DNA from: Zizania palustris
Taxonomy: Eukaryota; Streptophyta; Magnoliopsida; Poales; Poaceae
Direction of reading: 5' to 3'
Length of the DNA: 64,000 bases
NCBI GenBank assembly: GCA_019279435.1
Contig: JAAALK010000086.1
Location: 21,745,913-21,809,912 of the forward strand
Shown here: positions 37,417 through 48,215 of the stretch, piece by piece
Layout of the letters: every line of letters starts with the position of its first letter
Position numbering within the stretch: position 1 is the stretch's first letter
Notes under the pieces: model-generated
What the model was told of the DNA's origin: nothing
What the model saw: the letters and a program-made list of their open reading frames with translations, nothing else
Database searches by the model: none
Program-made: the position numbers and the translations under genes

Positions 37417-40400
37417 CTAGGGATGCTTAAGGCGCCTCTCTCCTTCGGCAATCCCATCATCAGAGGTGGAGCTGTGGGACACTGAGCTCAGTTGAGATGG
37501 TTGGCAACAAAGTTCGGCATCTGGGTGTCGAGCAGCATTGAGAGGAACATCCAGCAGCAGGTCTTGATCAGAATCGCCGTTGCTGTACTGGGGAGGAACC
37601 AGCATGGATAGTTTATCTGGGGGTAACATGAATAAGTTAAGTGATGATCTTCCAGTGCAGGCTAAATCTTTGGCGGTCATGCCTGGTTTTGGCAGAAACG
37701 GCATTTCGCCGTTCAGACCCATAGTCCCACCAAATTTAGAAACTTTTTTAGGACTTCTCATGATTCCTCTTAGTTCTGCATGTCCAAAAGAAAAAATGAT
37801 ATAAACTATAGTTAGAAGGCTTCTCCATATCACTTGCATCAAGCTAAGGATCAAATAGGAAATGAATAATTGAATATATAGGAAATTTTTAGATGTCCAA
37901 GCATAGGAACTATGTGCAGATCAGTATATTGCTGACCTGTGGAGCTTTGCAAGTGGGTGTCATGAGGCCTTTTCAGAGGATTCATGGTAGACCTTGTAAG
38001 GCGTTTTGAAGCACTGGTTTTTTCTTGCCCTCCTTTTTCCTCACTATCTTTTCCCTGCACAAAGAGAAATAACTATAAAAATGTACAAGCGAGGCTTGGG
38101 AGTTCATATATGCAGTGGATATGCGTTCTATAGAAAATACATATAACAGGCATTGGAGTGAAAAAGAAAAGGATGTGAGGCTGAATACCTCTATATCTAT
38201 GGAAACTAAAGGTGTATTTGGATTCTCCAGATTATCCTGCTTTTCATTATGGAGCTTAGCCCTGCAAATAGACATGTCAACCAAAAAATTCTTTAGATTG
38301 GTCCACAACAGCATACAAACTTTCATGCTAATATGGATCTAAAATACCTGGTAGCATTGTCTGGTGTTTGCACCGGCAACTTCTTCGGCTGCTCAAGTGC
38401 AACATTTGGATTGCATGTTCCCTTGTTTTCACTATATACAACAAATGAGGCTGACCCTGAGTAGGATTCACCAGTAGTAATGTTTGACTTATTATCTGCA
38501 TGAACAGAGCTTGCTTCCGATTCTTCCTCCACTGGTTTTGAATTTGGATGTTTGAGAAGCATACTTCCATAGCTAATCTCAAAGGAATCCACAGGAGTTT
38601 CACTATAGTAAAGTAGGTCCTCCTCTGAGGATCCAGAAAGGTAAAGTAGCTGTTCTTCATGCATTATTGTGTTAAGATCCTTTGCAAGCTTTTCCATTGG
38701 TGAAGGCTTAGGATGAGTGACCGAGCTCCTTTTCTTTGATGGCACAAGTGACTCCCAAGCATGTGATTGTGCTGAAGCTGAATTGGCAAGATATCCAAAA
38801 ATCATTATTAACATATCTAAGAAAGCTGCAACAGAAAATCTAAAAACAATTCCTTGGTCACAAAAGCAAAATCGGAAACTGATGCTTATGGTGTGGTGAA
38901 GTGATATCCTTTTTTCTCTGGAGGGTCTTTATTAATTTTCATCTTGCTAACATGTAATTGAGAAACACATAGATGTTATTAATGATGTTTTTAAGTCTTC
39001 GTCTATACTAAACATGCTTTTCATCAAATTATAGGCATGATGCTATTTGAACACAATGCATGGACAAATTTGCGATCGATAACAATCACCGTAAGTTATT
39101 AATTATTATGAATTGGCAATGCTGAACTGAAAATAAAACAGCAATGAAGAAGAGTTGCCAAAAATGTTTCTATAGCTTTAATGTACACATAAGAGAGTAG
39201 TGCTGCATGAACTACCAAGAGTTATTTACAGGAAAACATTAAAAATGCACTTCTGACAAATCAATCTCAAGACTCAAGTTCAATTTCTTAAACATTATTT
39301 GTTTAAATTGAACCTAACCATATACTATGTGGTAATCATCAAGAGTGATAAGAATAAAAAAGTTTGAACATAAGCACATCAGGCAACTACATATCACTGA
39401 CCAGTCATTTCACTTGCATCAGCACTGGAGTATGATAGTGCTGATCCAGAACCGGATCGATTAGCTGGGTCAGCATCTCCCATCTTACGGAAGTTTTGAT
39501 CAGAAAAAGGTCCATTCTCCATTGCGATGTAGCTTGGCTTTTTCTTCAGTTGCTTATATTCCTTCAGCTTGAATGTCAGAGGTTTCAACTTGCTAGCTCC
39601 AGGTTCCTTAGCATCAATATCATCCCGAGCATGCATTGGTGTGTAATTCATCAGTGAACCCTTAGTTCTCCATCTTGAGCCACATGCATTGCAGAGCACT
39701 GGCTTATCTGGTGGCCCATTTCGCCAAAGAGGAGTACCTGTTCCATCATTTCACATGAGCAACAAGATATACAATACAAAATTTATAAGCAAGATTATGA
39801 GCTCTGTACAAGTATACAAGTATAGAATTTATTAGTGAAGTGCCAATAAGGAATTCTTATTACAAATTTACAAGAATCATGCATGTGATGTTACAAGATA
39901 CCATGGCTATAGCATCAGGGAAGGGAACTAAGAAAATGGTCCGAAACTACGGATTTTCAATAAGATATCTTTAAGGCAGTGAGTGATTTGTCACACACCA
40001 TACTCAAATTGCATCTTTCAGATATTATTTTTAATACGTAGTGCAAGCATGTAGTTCTTCATCTGCTATTCTACAAAACAAGGCATACTAAATGCTGACG
40101 ATCACTTCAACTAAGCATCTGCTTAAGTAAGAGCTAAGGAACTCCAGAACTTATAATGCTGCTGAGATTCAAGAAAAAGAGTGAACCAGCCTGTGAGAAC
40201 TACACAGCACAGCAAAGATCTCACTTCAGTGCAATCCTAACATTAAGCATTTCTGCAGTTGCAAGGCTATGAAACACTGAATATCTGACTCGCAAAAGCT
40301 GGTGTTTCTTTTCTTCCAGTAGAATAGACTGTGAACTGCATCTAGCGGCATTATCTGTACAGATTATCTAGCAAGTATACATCTGCCATAGTCAAACACA

Positions 40401-40786
40401 AGCCCAAATGTGTCTATGTGAATGAGATAATGTGTTCCTCATGTTCAGAATTTTACACCCAAAGGCCTCCGAGACAACGACCATATCCACGCAGTTCGCT
40501 TGATGAACACTTCCGATGGTTCAATGAATTTCAGCTACTAATTATCAGAGAACAAACCAATAATCCACCAAGAACAAGATTAGGAATCCGAGCACGAGGA
40601 ACTCGAAAGATTTTCGATTTCGTCTAAGACCCGCTACCCAGATGCATAATTGAAAGAAATCATCGCCCAAAAAAATACAACTCTCTAAGGGGAATCAGAA
40701 CTAATTCAAGAAAAAAATCTAACTTTATAGAAGAAAAATAGCTCACTTGTGACTCCGCAATGACAGCAAGGCCCTTGCTTTCCCAT
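37417..40786 (-). CDS. GATA26/27-type zinc-finger transcription factor, six exons
   Basis: Exons 40786-40747, 39737-39402, 38777-38348, 38261-38189, 38054-37937 and 37775-37417 splice in phase to 451 residues. Exon 1 encodes only MGKQGPCCHCGVT; the finger is completed in exon 2 as STPLWRNGPPDKP and VLCNACGSRW. This gives CX2C-X18-CX2C (Cys7, 10, 29, 32), which recognises WGATAR sites in the nucleus. Residues 150-205 (MEKLAKDLNTIMHEEQLLYL, EEDLLYYSETPVDSFEISYG) resemble the Asx-homology (DEUBAD-type) segment that accompanies this finger in GATA26/27 proteins; that assignment is from family memory. Ser/Pro-rich, basic linkers follow (KRLTRSTMNPLKRP). Intron 1 is 1,009 bp. The start agrees with family N-termini (MGKQGPC-HCG). 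No defect seen. Confidence 0.93.
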
Positions 40787-41230
40787 GACTCTCCCCTGCC
40801 CTTCACCTCCACAAGCGAAGAAGAAAAGAACCGGAGCAAAATCCAACGAAATACACGCCGAAAACCCAAGCGGAAACAAGAGGGAAAAAAGCAGCAGCTC
40901 TCCTGTGCAAGCGATTCTTGAGCAAAACAAAGGGGGAAAAAACCAAAGACTGTTGCTTTGGTGACTTGGTGTGAATCTTTTCAGAGCCAGAGGGGATTCA
41001 TGCTGCCTGGTAGGTGTTCTTCTTTCTTTCTTTTTTCTTTCTGTTTTTCCCTTTTGTTCTGTGCCCAGTCTTTCAGAGAGGAGGCAGAGGAGAGGGGAAA
41101 GGGATGAAGAAATAATGGAGGAAGGAATGCAGACGGAAGGGGAGAGATTTACAAAAGCCGCCTGAGTCTTTGGGTGAAAGGCATCGGGGGAGGAGGAATC
41201 CAAATCCAAAAGAATTCTAGTTTACAAGTT
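40787..41230 (-). promoter_or_regulatory. Probable 5' leader/promoter of the GATA gene
   Basis: On the minus strand this segment is rich in CT and poly-pyrimidine tracts immediately upstream of the start codon, as in plant 5' UTRs. ORFs here on either strand are compositional. The transcription start is not defined. Confidence 0.4.
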
Positions 41231-41649
41231 ATAAATCTCTTTTAATAATCAGAGAGAGAAGGGAAGCAACCTGGAACAGGGCAAAGCAGGAAGAAAAGCA
41301 GAGGAGAGGAGGGGCTAAACAGCAAAGGCCACCAATTCTTTCAGCCTTTTCGTCCCGGTTGATTTCATCCCATTTCATTACTGTTCATTGGGCACATTTT
41401 GCAGCTGATTAGTCGATTTGATTACCTTTGAAGCCCTCCATTTCTGGTGCCATTGACAGAATCTTGTCCTTGTGACCTTTGCATTTTGCACCCCCTTGAG
41501 GAAAAGAGAAGGCCAACACAACACAAGCTCAACCAAAGGGTGGTTGTGTGTTGAGGTTGGTATGCAGAAGTTTTTTTTTGATAAGCTAATAAAATGATGC
41601 TCCTATTAGGAACAAAGCAATGTATAGCAACTGACTACCCTTCTAAACT

Positions 41650-42110
41650 AGCTCAATGGATGCGCGTAAATCGTATAAAATTTATGCGAGTTTCGAAAGC
41701 GCGGGAAACTACATGTGTATCTGAATATGTCACACACGAAACCATAACGCCAAGCTTTAGATGCGCTCATACAAAAGCGACAAATAGCCTCTTTCGATAC
41801 AAAAGGAATGGATGCGTGCAAATCGTATAAAATTTATGTGAGTTTCAAAATGCGCGGGAAACTACATGTGTATCTATATATGTCACACACGAAACCATAA
41901 CGGCAAGCTTTTAGATGCGCTCATACAAAAGCGACAAATAGCCTGTTTCGATACAAAAGGAATGGATGCGTGCAAATTGTATAAAATTTATGCGAGTTTG
42001 AAATGTGCGGGAAACTACATGTGTATCTGAATATATCACACACGAAACCATAACGGCAAGCTTTTAGAAGCACTCATACAAAAGCGACAAATAGCCTCTT
42101 TCGATTCCCG
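41650..42110. repeat. Tandem repeat, three copies of about 153 bp
   Basis: ATGGATGCGYGYAAATYGTA recurs at 41656, 41808 and 41962 (spacing 152 and 154). Each copy includes GCGGGAAACTACATGTGTATC, CACACACGAAACCATAACG and GCGACAAATAGCCTSTTTCG. Copies are nearly identical, so the duplication is recent. No transposon ends are visible around it. Confidence 0.92.
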
Positions 42111-42689
42111 CTACGTGAAACCATTTCGGTCTATATAAACTGGTAAAGATTTAGAGAATATTCCCCAGGAATCCTGTATCGCGTGGTTCGAGCAAAATCT
42201 TCGAACGAAACCGTCCCCAACAAAATGGTACGTGAATGAAATGATACAGGCAACCAAACACGGCCTCAGATTCAACTTAAAATCGTTGTGAGTTACGAAT
42301 AATATAGAAAACGAGGGTATTCTAAAATATCATACGTATAAGGTGAGACCCAACTTTATTCCAGGGGCCAAACTGTAAACGCCACAGGAACAGCATAATT
42401 TTCCAGGCTTTTCCCTGGAATTCTTTTTTTCAACGGCTTAGCGTACAAATCCCAACCTGCACATGTCGCGCAACACAAATCCGATCTGTTTATAAAACTA
42501 ATTGCAACGGATTCCAATCTCGGCAATAAATTCCAATGCTATTTTCGACCAATTATCATATCTGCATTGAGCTGTTTCTTTTGATTAAATAACTCCCGGT
42601 CTTCACATCAAATAATTCTGGTATGCTTTAAACGACTTCGATTCGATTATTCTATGTAATTTTAATCATGTCTCGTTCGAAGCACAAGA
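42111..42689. other. Intergenic, nothing recognised
   Basis: AT-rich spacer between the 153-bp repeats and the next MITE. No coding or structural signal found. Confidence 0.35.
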
Positions 42690-42691
42690 TA

Positions 42692-43152
42692 ATGAGGTTC
42701 CGTTTGGTTTGAGTGCGAGGATGAATATGATGATTGTATCCATGATATGTGAGATGTTTGAATGAATGAGATAAGATATTTTTATTTGGTTAGCTGTCAT
42801 ATAACTTTGATGCCAAGATAAGCTTAAATTTAGTGGGATGCACTTGTGAAATATATCTTTTAACAAAAATATAATCATATGAGATTTTGTTTTACATATT
42901 AAATTGTAATCACTACAATGATGTAATTAGATAATAAATTGGATAAATGATTTGGGAGTAAAATCATTTGAATATTTATAAACAAAAAATTAATTGTGTA
43001 ATAATCAATCAAAAGATGACACATCATCTCATTCAATATTGAACATGATTATCCAAAAAAATCATGAATCTTTTATCCAGCATATCGAAGGAATATTCAT
43101 ATCGATAGTTATCCCATCAGCATTCATTCTTCAACCAAACATTTGACTGAAT
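42692..43152. mobile_element. MITE with GTTTGGTTGAA-type ends
   Basis: The left end GTTCCGTTTGGTTTGAGTG and the right end TTCTTCAACCAAACATTTGAC are inverted relatives. The left AGGATGAATATGATGA mirrors the right ATGCTGATGG on the opposite strand. The interior is AT-rich and non-coding. Confidence 0.6.
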
Positions 43153-43605
43153 AAGATGGTCAGGAATATCCCGAATTTCCGACACAAACCAGAGGGGAAA
43201 TTAAAATAATTCGTATCCAAACTAGGCACCAGCAGCTGTTCATACACGGATTTTCTTGAATCTTGTAATTATCCACATATCTCATCTATCTGCCTCCAGT
43301 ATTAAATGCAAAAGAAGCAAATTATATATATATATATAAGTTGCATCAGAAATTAGACAAAAATAATGGTAGAAAAGTAGGAAATAGTAAAGCAAGGAGG
43401 TGGCCTCACGCTGGCATTATCTCAGCTCGCTGCGTCCCCACTAGAAAAAGTCTCCTCACAGTTAACACGACAACTACTGCTCTAAAATGCAACTATTTTA
43501 TCTTATTTAATTTAATTTATCACGTATAAGTTTGGAGAAAAATGATTGAAAAAATTGAATGAGTACGTAGTTGACGGGACAAATAGTATCAAAAGTGGTT
43601 CAATC
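43153..43605. other. Intergenic, nothing recognised
   Basis: Contains a short AT microsatellite at about 43325-43340. No gene or element ends seen. Confidence 0.35.
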
Positions 43606-43614
43606 TAATATTTA

Positions 43615-43760
43615 GGGAAATTTGTAAAATTGCCATTACAATTTTCTATAATTTAAAAAATGTCACTGTCAGTGGCTGTGGTATGTCTCATTTGTCAGTG
43701 ACACATCGATGACATATTTTAAAACTGTAAAAATTATAATAGCTTAGAAAAATTTGGCCC
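43615..43760. mobile_element. 146-bp MULE-type MITE, copy 2
   Basis: Same length and internal GTCACTGTCAGTG / TTTGTCAGTGACACA motifs as the copy at 36679. Ends GGGAAATTTG and AATTTGGCCC are flanked by TAATATTTA (43606-43614) and TAATATATA (43761-43769), 8 of 9 identical. A 9-bp duplication points to the Mutator superfamily. Confidence 0.82.
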
Positions 43761-43769
43761 TAATATATA

Positions 43770-44674
43770 ACACCGGAAGTGTTTATATTTGAAACCGATG
43801 GAGGGGATATCTGGAGCCTCTTGCCTGCCTCTAAAAACTGCAAATTATGCCAAACAAAATTAGTTGTGAACAAAAAAATCCATATTCTAAAAAGAGAAGA
43901 AAGTGGTGACATTAACCAAAATGCCCTCGAACAGAATGCATGATATATACAAATTGACCAATACACAACCATGATCAAAATACAACCAAATTATTAATTT
44001 GTTCCAAATTGGCCAATACAACCATGACCAAAATACAACTAAATTGGACTATGCTCTAGATTATATTGCATGATGGCTCTCTCGCAAGTTCATCACCAAA
44101 TGTGTACATATATAATGTCATTAGCATCGAATGTTGAGGCAGTAGATGGATTTTGAGAGGGTTGTATACAATCTAAAATTTTGAATCATGGTCATGCCTT
44201 TGGAAATACTTATCAAGTGCATGAATTTTACGAATGAAGTTACGGAAACACATAATAGCTACCACAATTATTTTCTCTTATTTTCTCTTAATGTGCACAT
44301 GTATTAGTTATAGGCTAAGTATCATGCTCGTTACACTTGACTAATCGAGAATGTTGGGTATTCTCTCGAAGGCTCGAAGCTTCGTGGCAAGGTCGGTGTA
44401 TTAATTGGATACAAGTTATTGTTAAAATAGTTTCGCATTAGTTGTGGAAAAGAGTTACTCTGACTAATATTTTAGAGGAGTCTCTCACCTCATGAGCTAA
44501 TTTTTGAGGTGTAGACGAGGTTTTCTTTCTGTACATGCTAGAGCCCGATCAATTTCTTTTAGAGTGGACCAAATAGTTAACTCTAACTCCTATTAAAGTG
44601 CCACATGTACATATCATGGACAAGAACCAATAGTGCACTTAACATTTCTTCTCCGATGTCATTTCGGTTAGCTT
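43770..44674. other. Intergenic, nothing recognised
   Basis: AT-rich. Near-identical phrases (TTGACCAATACACAACCATGA, TTGGCCAATACAACCATGA) at about 43955 and 44010 show a small local duplication. No gene seen. Confidence 0.4.
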
Positions 44675-45016
44675 GGGGCGTTTGAATACATGGGCTAAAT
44701 TTTAACCCTTGTCACATCCAATATTTAGATACTATTTTGGAGTATTAAAAGTAGACTATCTATAAAATCCGTTCATAATTGGTGGATTATTCGCGAGACG
44801 AATCTAATGAGCCTAATTACGCCATGATTAGACAATGTGGTGCTACATTAAACATTCGCTAATCATAGATTAATTAGGTTTAATAAATTTGTCTCGTAAA
44901 TCATCCTCCGATTCTCTAATTGTTTTTATAATTAGTTCACACTGAATTTTCAAATTGATGTTTAAACATCCGATATAACACATGTTAAAATTAAGCCGCT
45001 TGATCCAAACACCCCC
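44675..45016. mobile_element. Tourist/Harbinger-like MITE family A, copy 1
   Basis: Ends GGGGCGTTTGAATAC and ATCCAAACACCCCC are inverted. The interior shares GGTGGATTATTCGCGAGACG, AATCTAATGAGCCTAATTA and GGATTAATTAGG-type blocks with copies at 46169, about 51955 and (inverted) about 54249. It is non-coding. Confidence 0.75.
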
Positions 45017-46165
45017 TCAGCCTTAGGTAAGCTAAGGTAATAATTGGCATGGAAGAACCGAAGAGGGACAGTGACATGCACACCAGAGAGAGAGAGAGAT
45101 AGGGAATATTTGGTGCATATATGCATACTGTTGCTGACCAGGCAAAGCATGTTGCTCTGCTTTCCATGGCGATAGATAGGGTTGCATTTGTTTTCTCTTT
45201 TGGTGGGGGATGATAAGAAATGGATGAATCAAACAGGGAGCTAGCGGAAGACCCCAACTCACCCCATCGGAACTTCCCATCGCGTGCAGCATGCATGATA
45301 TGCACATGCCAGCAAAATACCACCAATTTTATGCTGATTTTTTTCAGTTCATTTTCTCCCCCAGTTACTCCCCTCTCGTTTTAGAGAAACTCGAAACTTT
45401 GCCGGTTTACTGGTTTCGATAAAATATTATTTTTCACGTGTTAATCTTAACTAATACAAAACGGCCAGGTATTCCTCGGTCCGCCCTCCCTGCGCTCCGC
45501 ATGCACGCAAGACCGCCGGCTAAATCCGCCGCGCCCCACGCCAGCCCCACACCTGCGCACACTACCTGGAGAAAGAAAACATACTTAACAAATAAGGAAA
45601 AAAATAAAAAGAAGAAGAAAAATAAAAATGTACTTTTACATTTCAGTTTTTTAATTTCTGTATTTTGCGCGGATGCACGAATTTATGTAAAAATTCTTAA
45701 ATTTTTGAAAAATTATATAAAAACATGAATTTGTGTAAAAATCTTGTTGCAAAATAAGGTTCTGTTGCAAAACACGGACAACTGACTAGTCATATATAAA
45801 AAAGTCACTCTGTCAGAACTAGCAGAGCAGCGGGCGGGAGAAGCTTGCTTGCTTCTGCAGGGGCAATCCAGCAGAGCAAGCGTGCATTTATCTCGGAAAG
45901 CAGCAAGAATCCAGTGGTGTGCACTTCATTTTACCTGCAGTACAGCACCAGATTTTTGTTCTTGTTTTTTTGCTGGGATCATGTACAGTACAGTGCAGAG
46001 GCGCCTGGTCAAAACTCGGTGGTTGCTGCCGCCTCATCTTGGAAATTAATAACCGGGGCGGGAGTTGAGCTGTTCCAACTTCCAAGATGGCTAGATGTTG
46101 GCCTTGTTAATGTTGTGCTCGCATCATGATCGCATCCTTCCTCAGCTTGCCGATCTAATCCAGAT
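45017..46165. other. Intergenic, nothing recognised
   Basis: A GAGAGAGAGAGA run lies at about 45087 and an A-rich AAGAAGAAG stretch near 45600-45630. ORFs here carry no domain. Confidence 0.4.
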
Positions 46166-46168
46166 TTA

Positions 46169-46509
46169 GGACCCGTTTGGTTCTACTATTAAATTTTAGT
46201 CTCGTCACATTGAATGTTTGATGCTATTTTGGAGTATTAAATGTAAACTATTTATAAAACTCATTCATAATCGGTGGATTATTCGCTAAAAAAATCTAAT
46301 GAGCCTAATTATGCCGTGATTTGACAATGTGATGCTACATTAAACATTTGCTAATCATGGATTAATTAAGCTTAAAAAACTTGTCTCGTGAATAATCCTT
46401 CAATTTTGTAATTATTTTTATAATCGGTTCAAGTTTAATCCTTCAAATTGATGTACAAACATCCGATGTAACACGAACTAAACTTTAGTCTAGGGAACCA
46501 AACACCACC
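46169..46509. mobile_element. Tourist/Harbinger-like MITE family A, copy 2, TSD TTA
   Basis: 341-bp unit with ends GGACCCGTTTGGTTC and GGAACCAAACACCACC and TTA on both sides (46166-46168, 46510-46512), the PIF/Harbinger target duplication. This is the best-preserved copy of the family in the window. Confidence 0.88.
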
Positions 46510-46901
46510 TTATGCTGCAAGCCAGCAAGCATCTTATATTGTCAGTTGTCACAAGCAAATTGCTTGTCTTTTTCTTACAACTGTATATACTGAATATAGG
46601 AAAAAGTCTAAATTACAAAAAAAATTGGATTTCAAAATTTTTAGAAATTGATTTTTAAACATTTTTTCTTCGAGTTATTCAGGCATCAGGCAAAGTTAGA
46701 GAGTGTTAATTCAAACTTTGTCCTTGATCTACCACGTTAGCCGAAATCACCTGTTGTTTCGTCACGTCAACAAAACCACTATTTAAATGTGTAAATTGGA
46801 TTGTTTTGCAAAATTGCTAGTGCTTTTCAGGCCCTAATATTATTTAGGGAGTTATTTACACTCTAGTGATCCTTTAATTGTGTAATCTGAACTTTTTCAT
46901 C

Positions 46902-46903
<2 letters not shown>
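46510..46903. other. Intergenic, nothing recognised
   Basis: AT-rich spacer before a TA microsatellite; no structure seen. Confidence 0.35.

Positions 46904-46951
<48 letters not shown>
46904..46951. repeat. (TA)n microsatellite
   Basis: Uninterrupted TA dinucleotide run of about 24 copies. Confidence 0.97.
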
Positions 46952-46955
<4 letters not shown>

Positions 46956-47279
46956 GAAGATATATTGGAATTATAAAGAGGAATTTGAAGAATAAAAATA
47001 TTGCAAATTGAAGACAAAACCTAGAACCAACTGTCAGGACACATGAAGCAAACTGAATGAGCGTCCGCAAGATAATCACTTGGTCCGACAAAGCTGAACC
47101 AGCAGCACGATGTGCAACCAACCGACGTCGCCAAGAAATCTCAACGACGACAAATCCAACTCCAATCAATGCAAAGGGCGATAGAATTGAACAAATCAGA
47201 TTCGCCTGGTCTATGAGTAACATCTGGTTAGTGCTACGCCGGTGGTCGCTAGTGAAGATACTATCGACAGAGTTGGGCA
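46952..47279. other. Intergenic, nothing recognised
   Basis: Short frames on both strands without domains; the + frame at 47057-47296 has no family resemblance. Confidence 0.35.
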
Positions 47280-47480
47280 GCTACAACTATTTCTAGAATT
47301 AGAAATTAAAATAAATGGTTTAGATTCTAATATAGATTGTGAGAATCAGTAACTGTAGAATTTAAAAATGAACTAGAATTCAAAAGCTAGAGAACACTAG
47401 CTTCTTAAAATTCTCATCAGCTAGATATTCAGATTAAGGATCTCTAGCTAACAGAAGCTCCCTAAAATAGACCCTAAGCT
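47280..47480. repeat. Dispersed AT-rich repeat, related in inverted orientation to 61590-61710
   Basis: AGAATTAGAAATTAAAATAA, ATGGTTTAGATTCTAATATA and AGAATTTAAAAATGAACTAG match, as reverse complement, GATTCTAGTTTATTTCAAAA, CAGAATCTAAACCGTTTTA and TTTTAGATTTATA in the later block. It is probably a MITE. Ends not defined. Confidence 0.55.
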
Positions 47481-48215
47481 GACGATTGCCTTAGGAGGAG
47501 GCTGGGCTAAAATATTCTATTATTAGATTCATATGTGCTTCAACTTTCGCCGCTTCTTCAAAGTTTGCTTCTGCTTTAGTTTGTACAAAACCTACGAGTT
47601 TTTTTTGTCAGGTTTTAGGTATCGATGGTTTTAGACATGGTTTTGATTTAAAACCCACGGATTTTACATGTGTAAATTTAAGAGTAATTTGTCGCTGCAT
47701 AAGTACGCCGGTCCTCTAGAGATTACCCACAAAAGTGTTTTGTGTAGGTGTAACGGGATATCTATGGTCGAAATTTAATGGTTGCCTCTAAGAATACGAG
47801 ACAAAAGGATTTAAATAGGTTCGAACCTCCCGAAGAATAATAACCCTAGTTTTGTGTGCGAGAATATGAGCTTAGAAGCTTGAGATGACCTTAAGCATGT
47901 GAAAATATATGTTAGCGTCTAAAAATGTGTCTGTAAGAGGTTTCCTCGAACCCTTTATATACTGCAGGAATTGAGGGTTACCGTTTAGCCTTTATGTGCC
48001 CTATTAAGTCCCTTTACAACCATTCAAATAGTTGAAACGTGGACTACATATTAACCCTGACATTATTCGTTGTCTTGATTAAACAATTACACACTTGGGC
48101 TTTATTGTCATTGATGGGGCGGTCTAGCTGTTTACTTTGACCGTCCAAATGCCTGCGATGAGGCCATCCTTCTGAGTGTGAGACTTGAGACTTTTCATAT
48201 TGATGATCGCTTCTT
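47481..48215. other. Repeat-like DNA, unassigned
   Basis: The segment 47745-48215 has the feel of retroelement or transposon interior (TTTATATACTGCAGG, GGTTCGAACCTCCCG) but no ends, duplication or coding domains could be shown. Confidence 0.3.

Noticed and set aside
45845..46129. 94-residue ORF near 46 kb
   Set aside because: No domain, and comparable frames occur on all strands nearby.
47815..47845. GGTTCGAACCTCCCG as a tRNA T-arm/B box
   Set aside because: No acceptor, D or anticodon arm can be folded around it.
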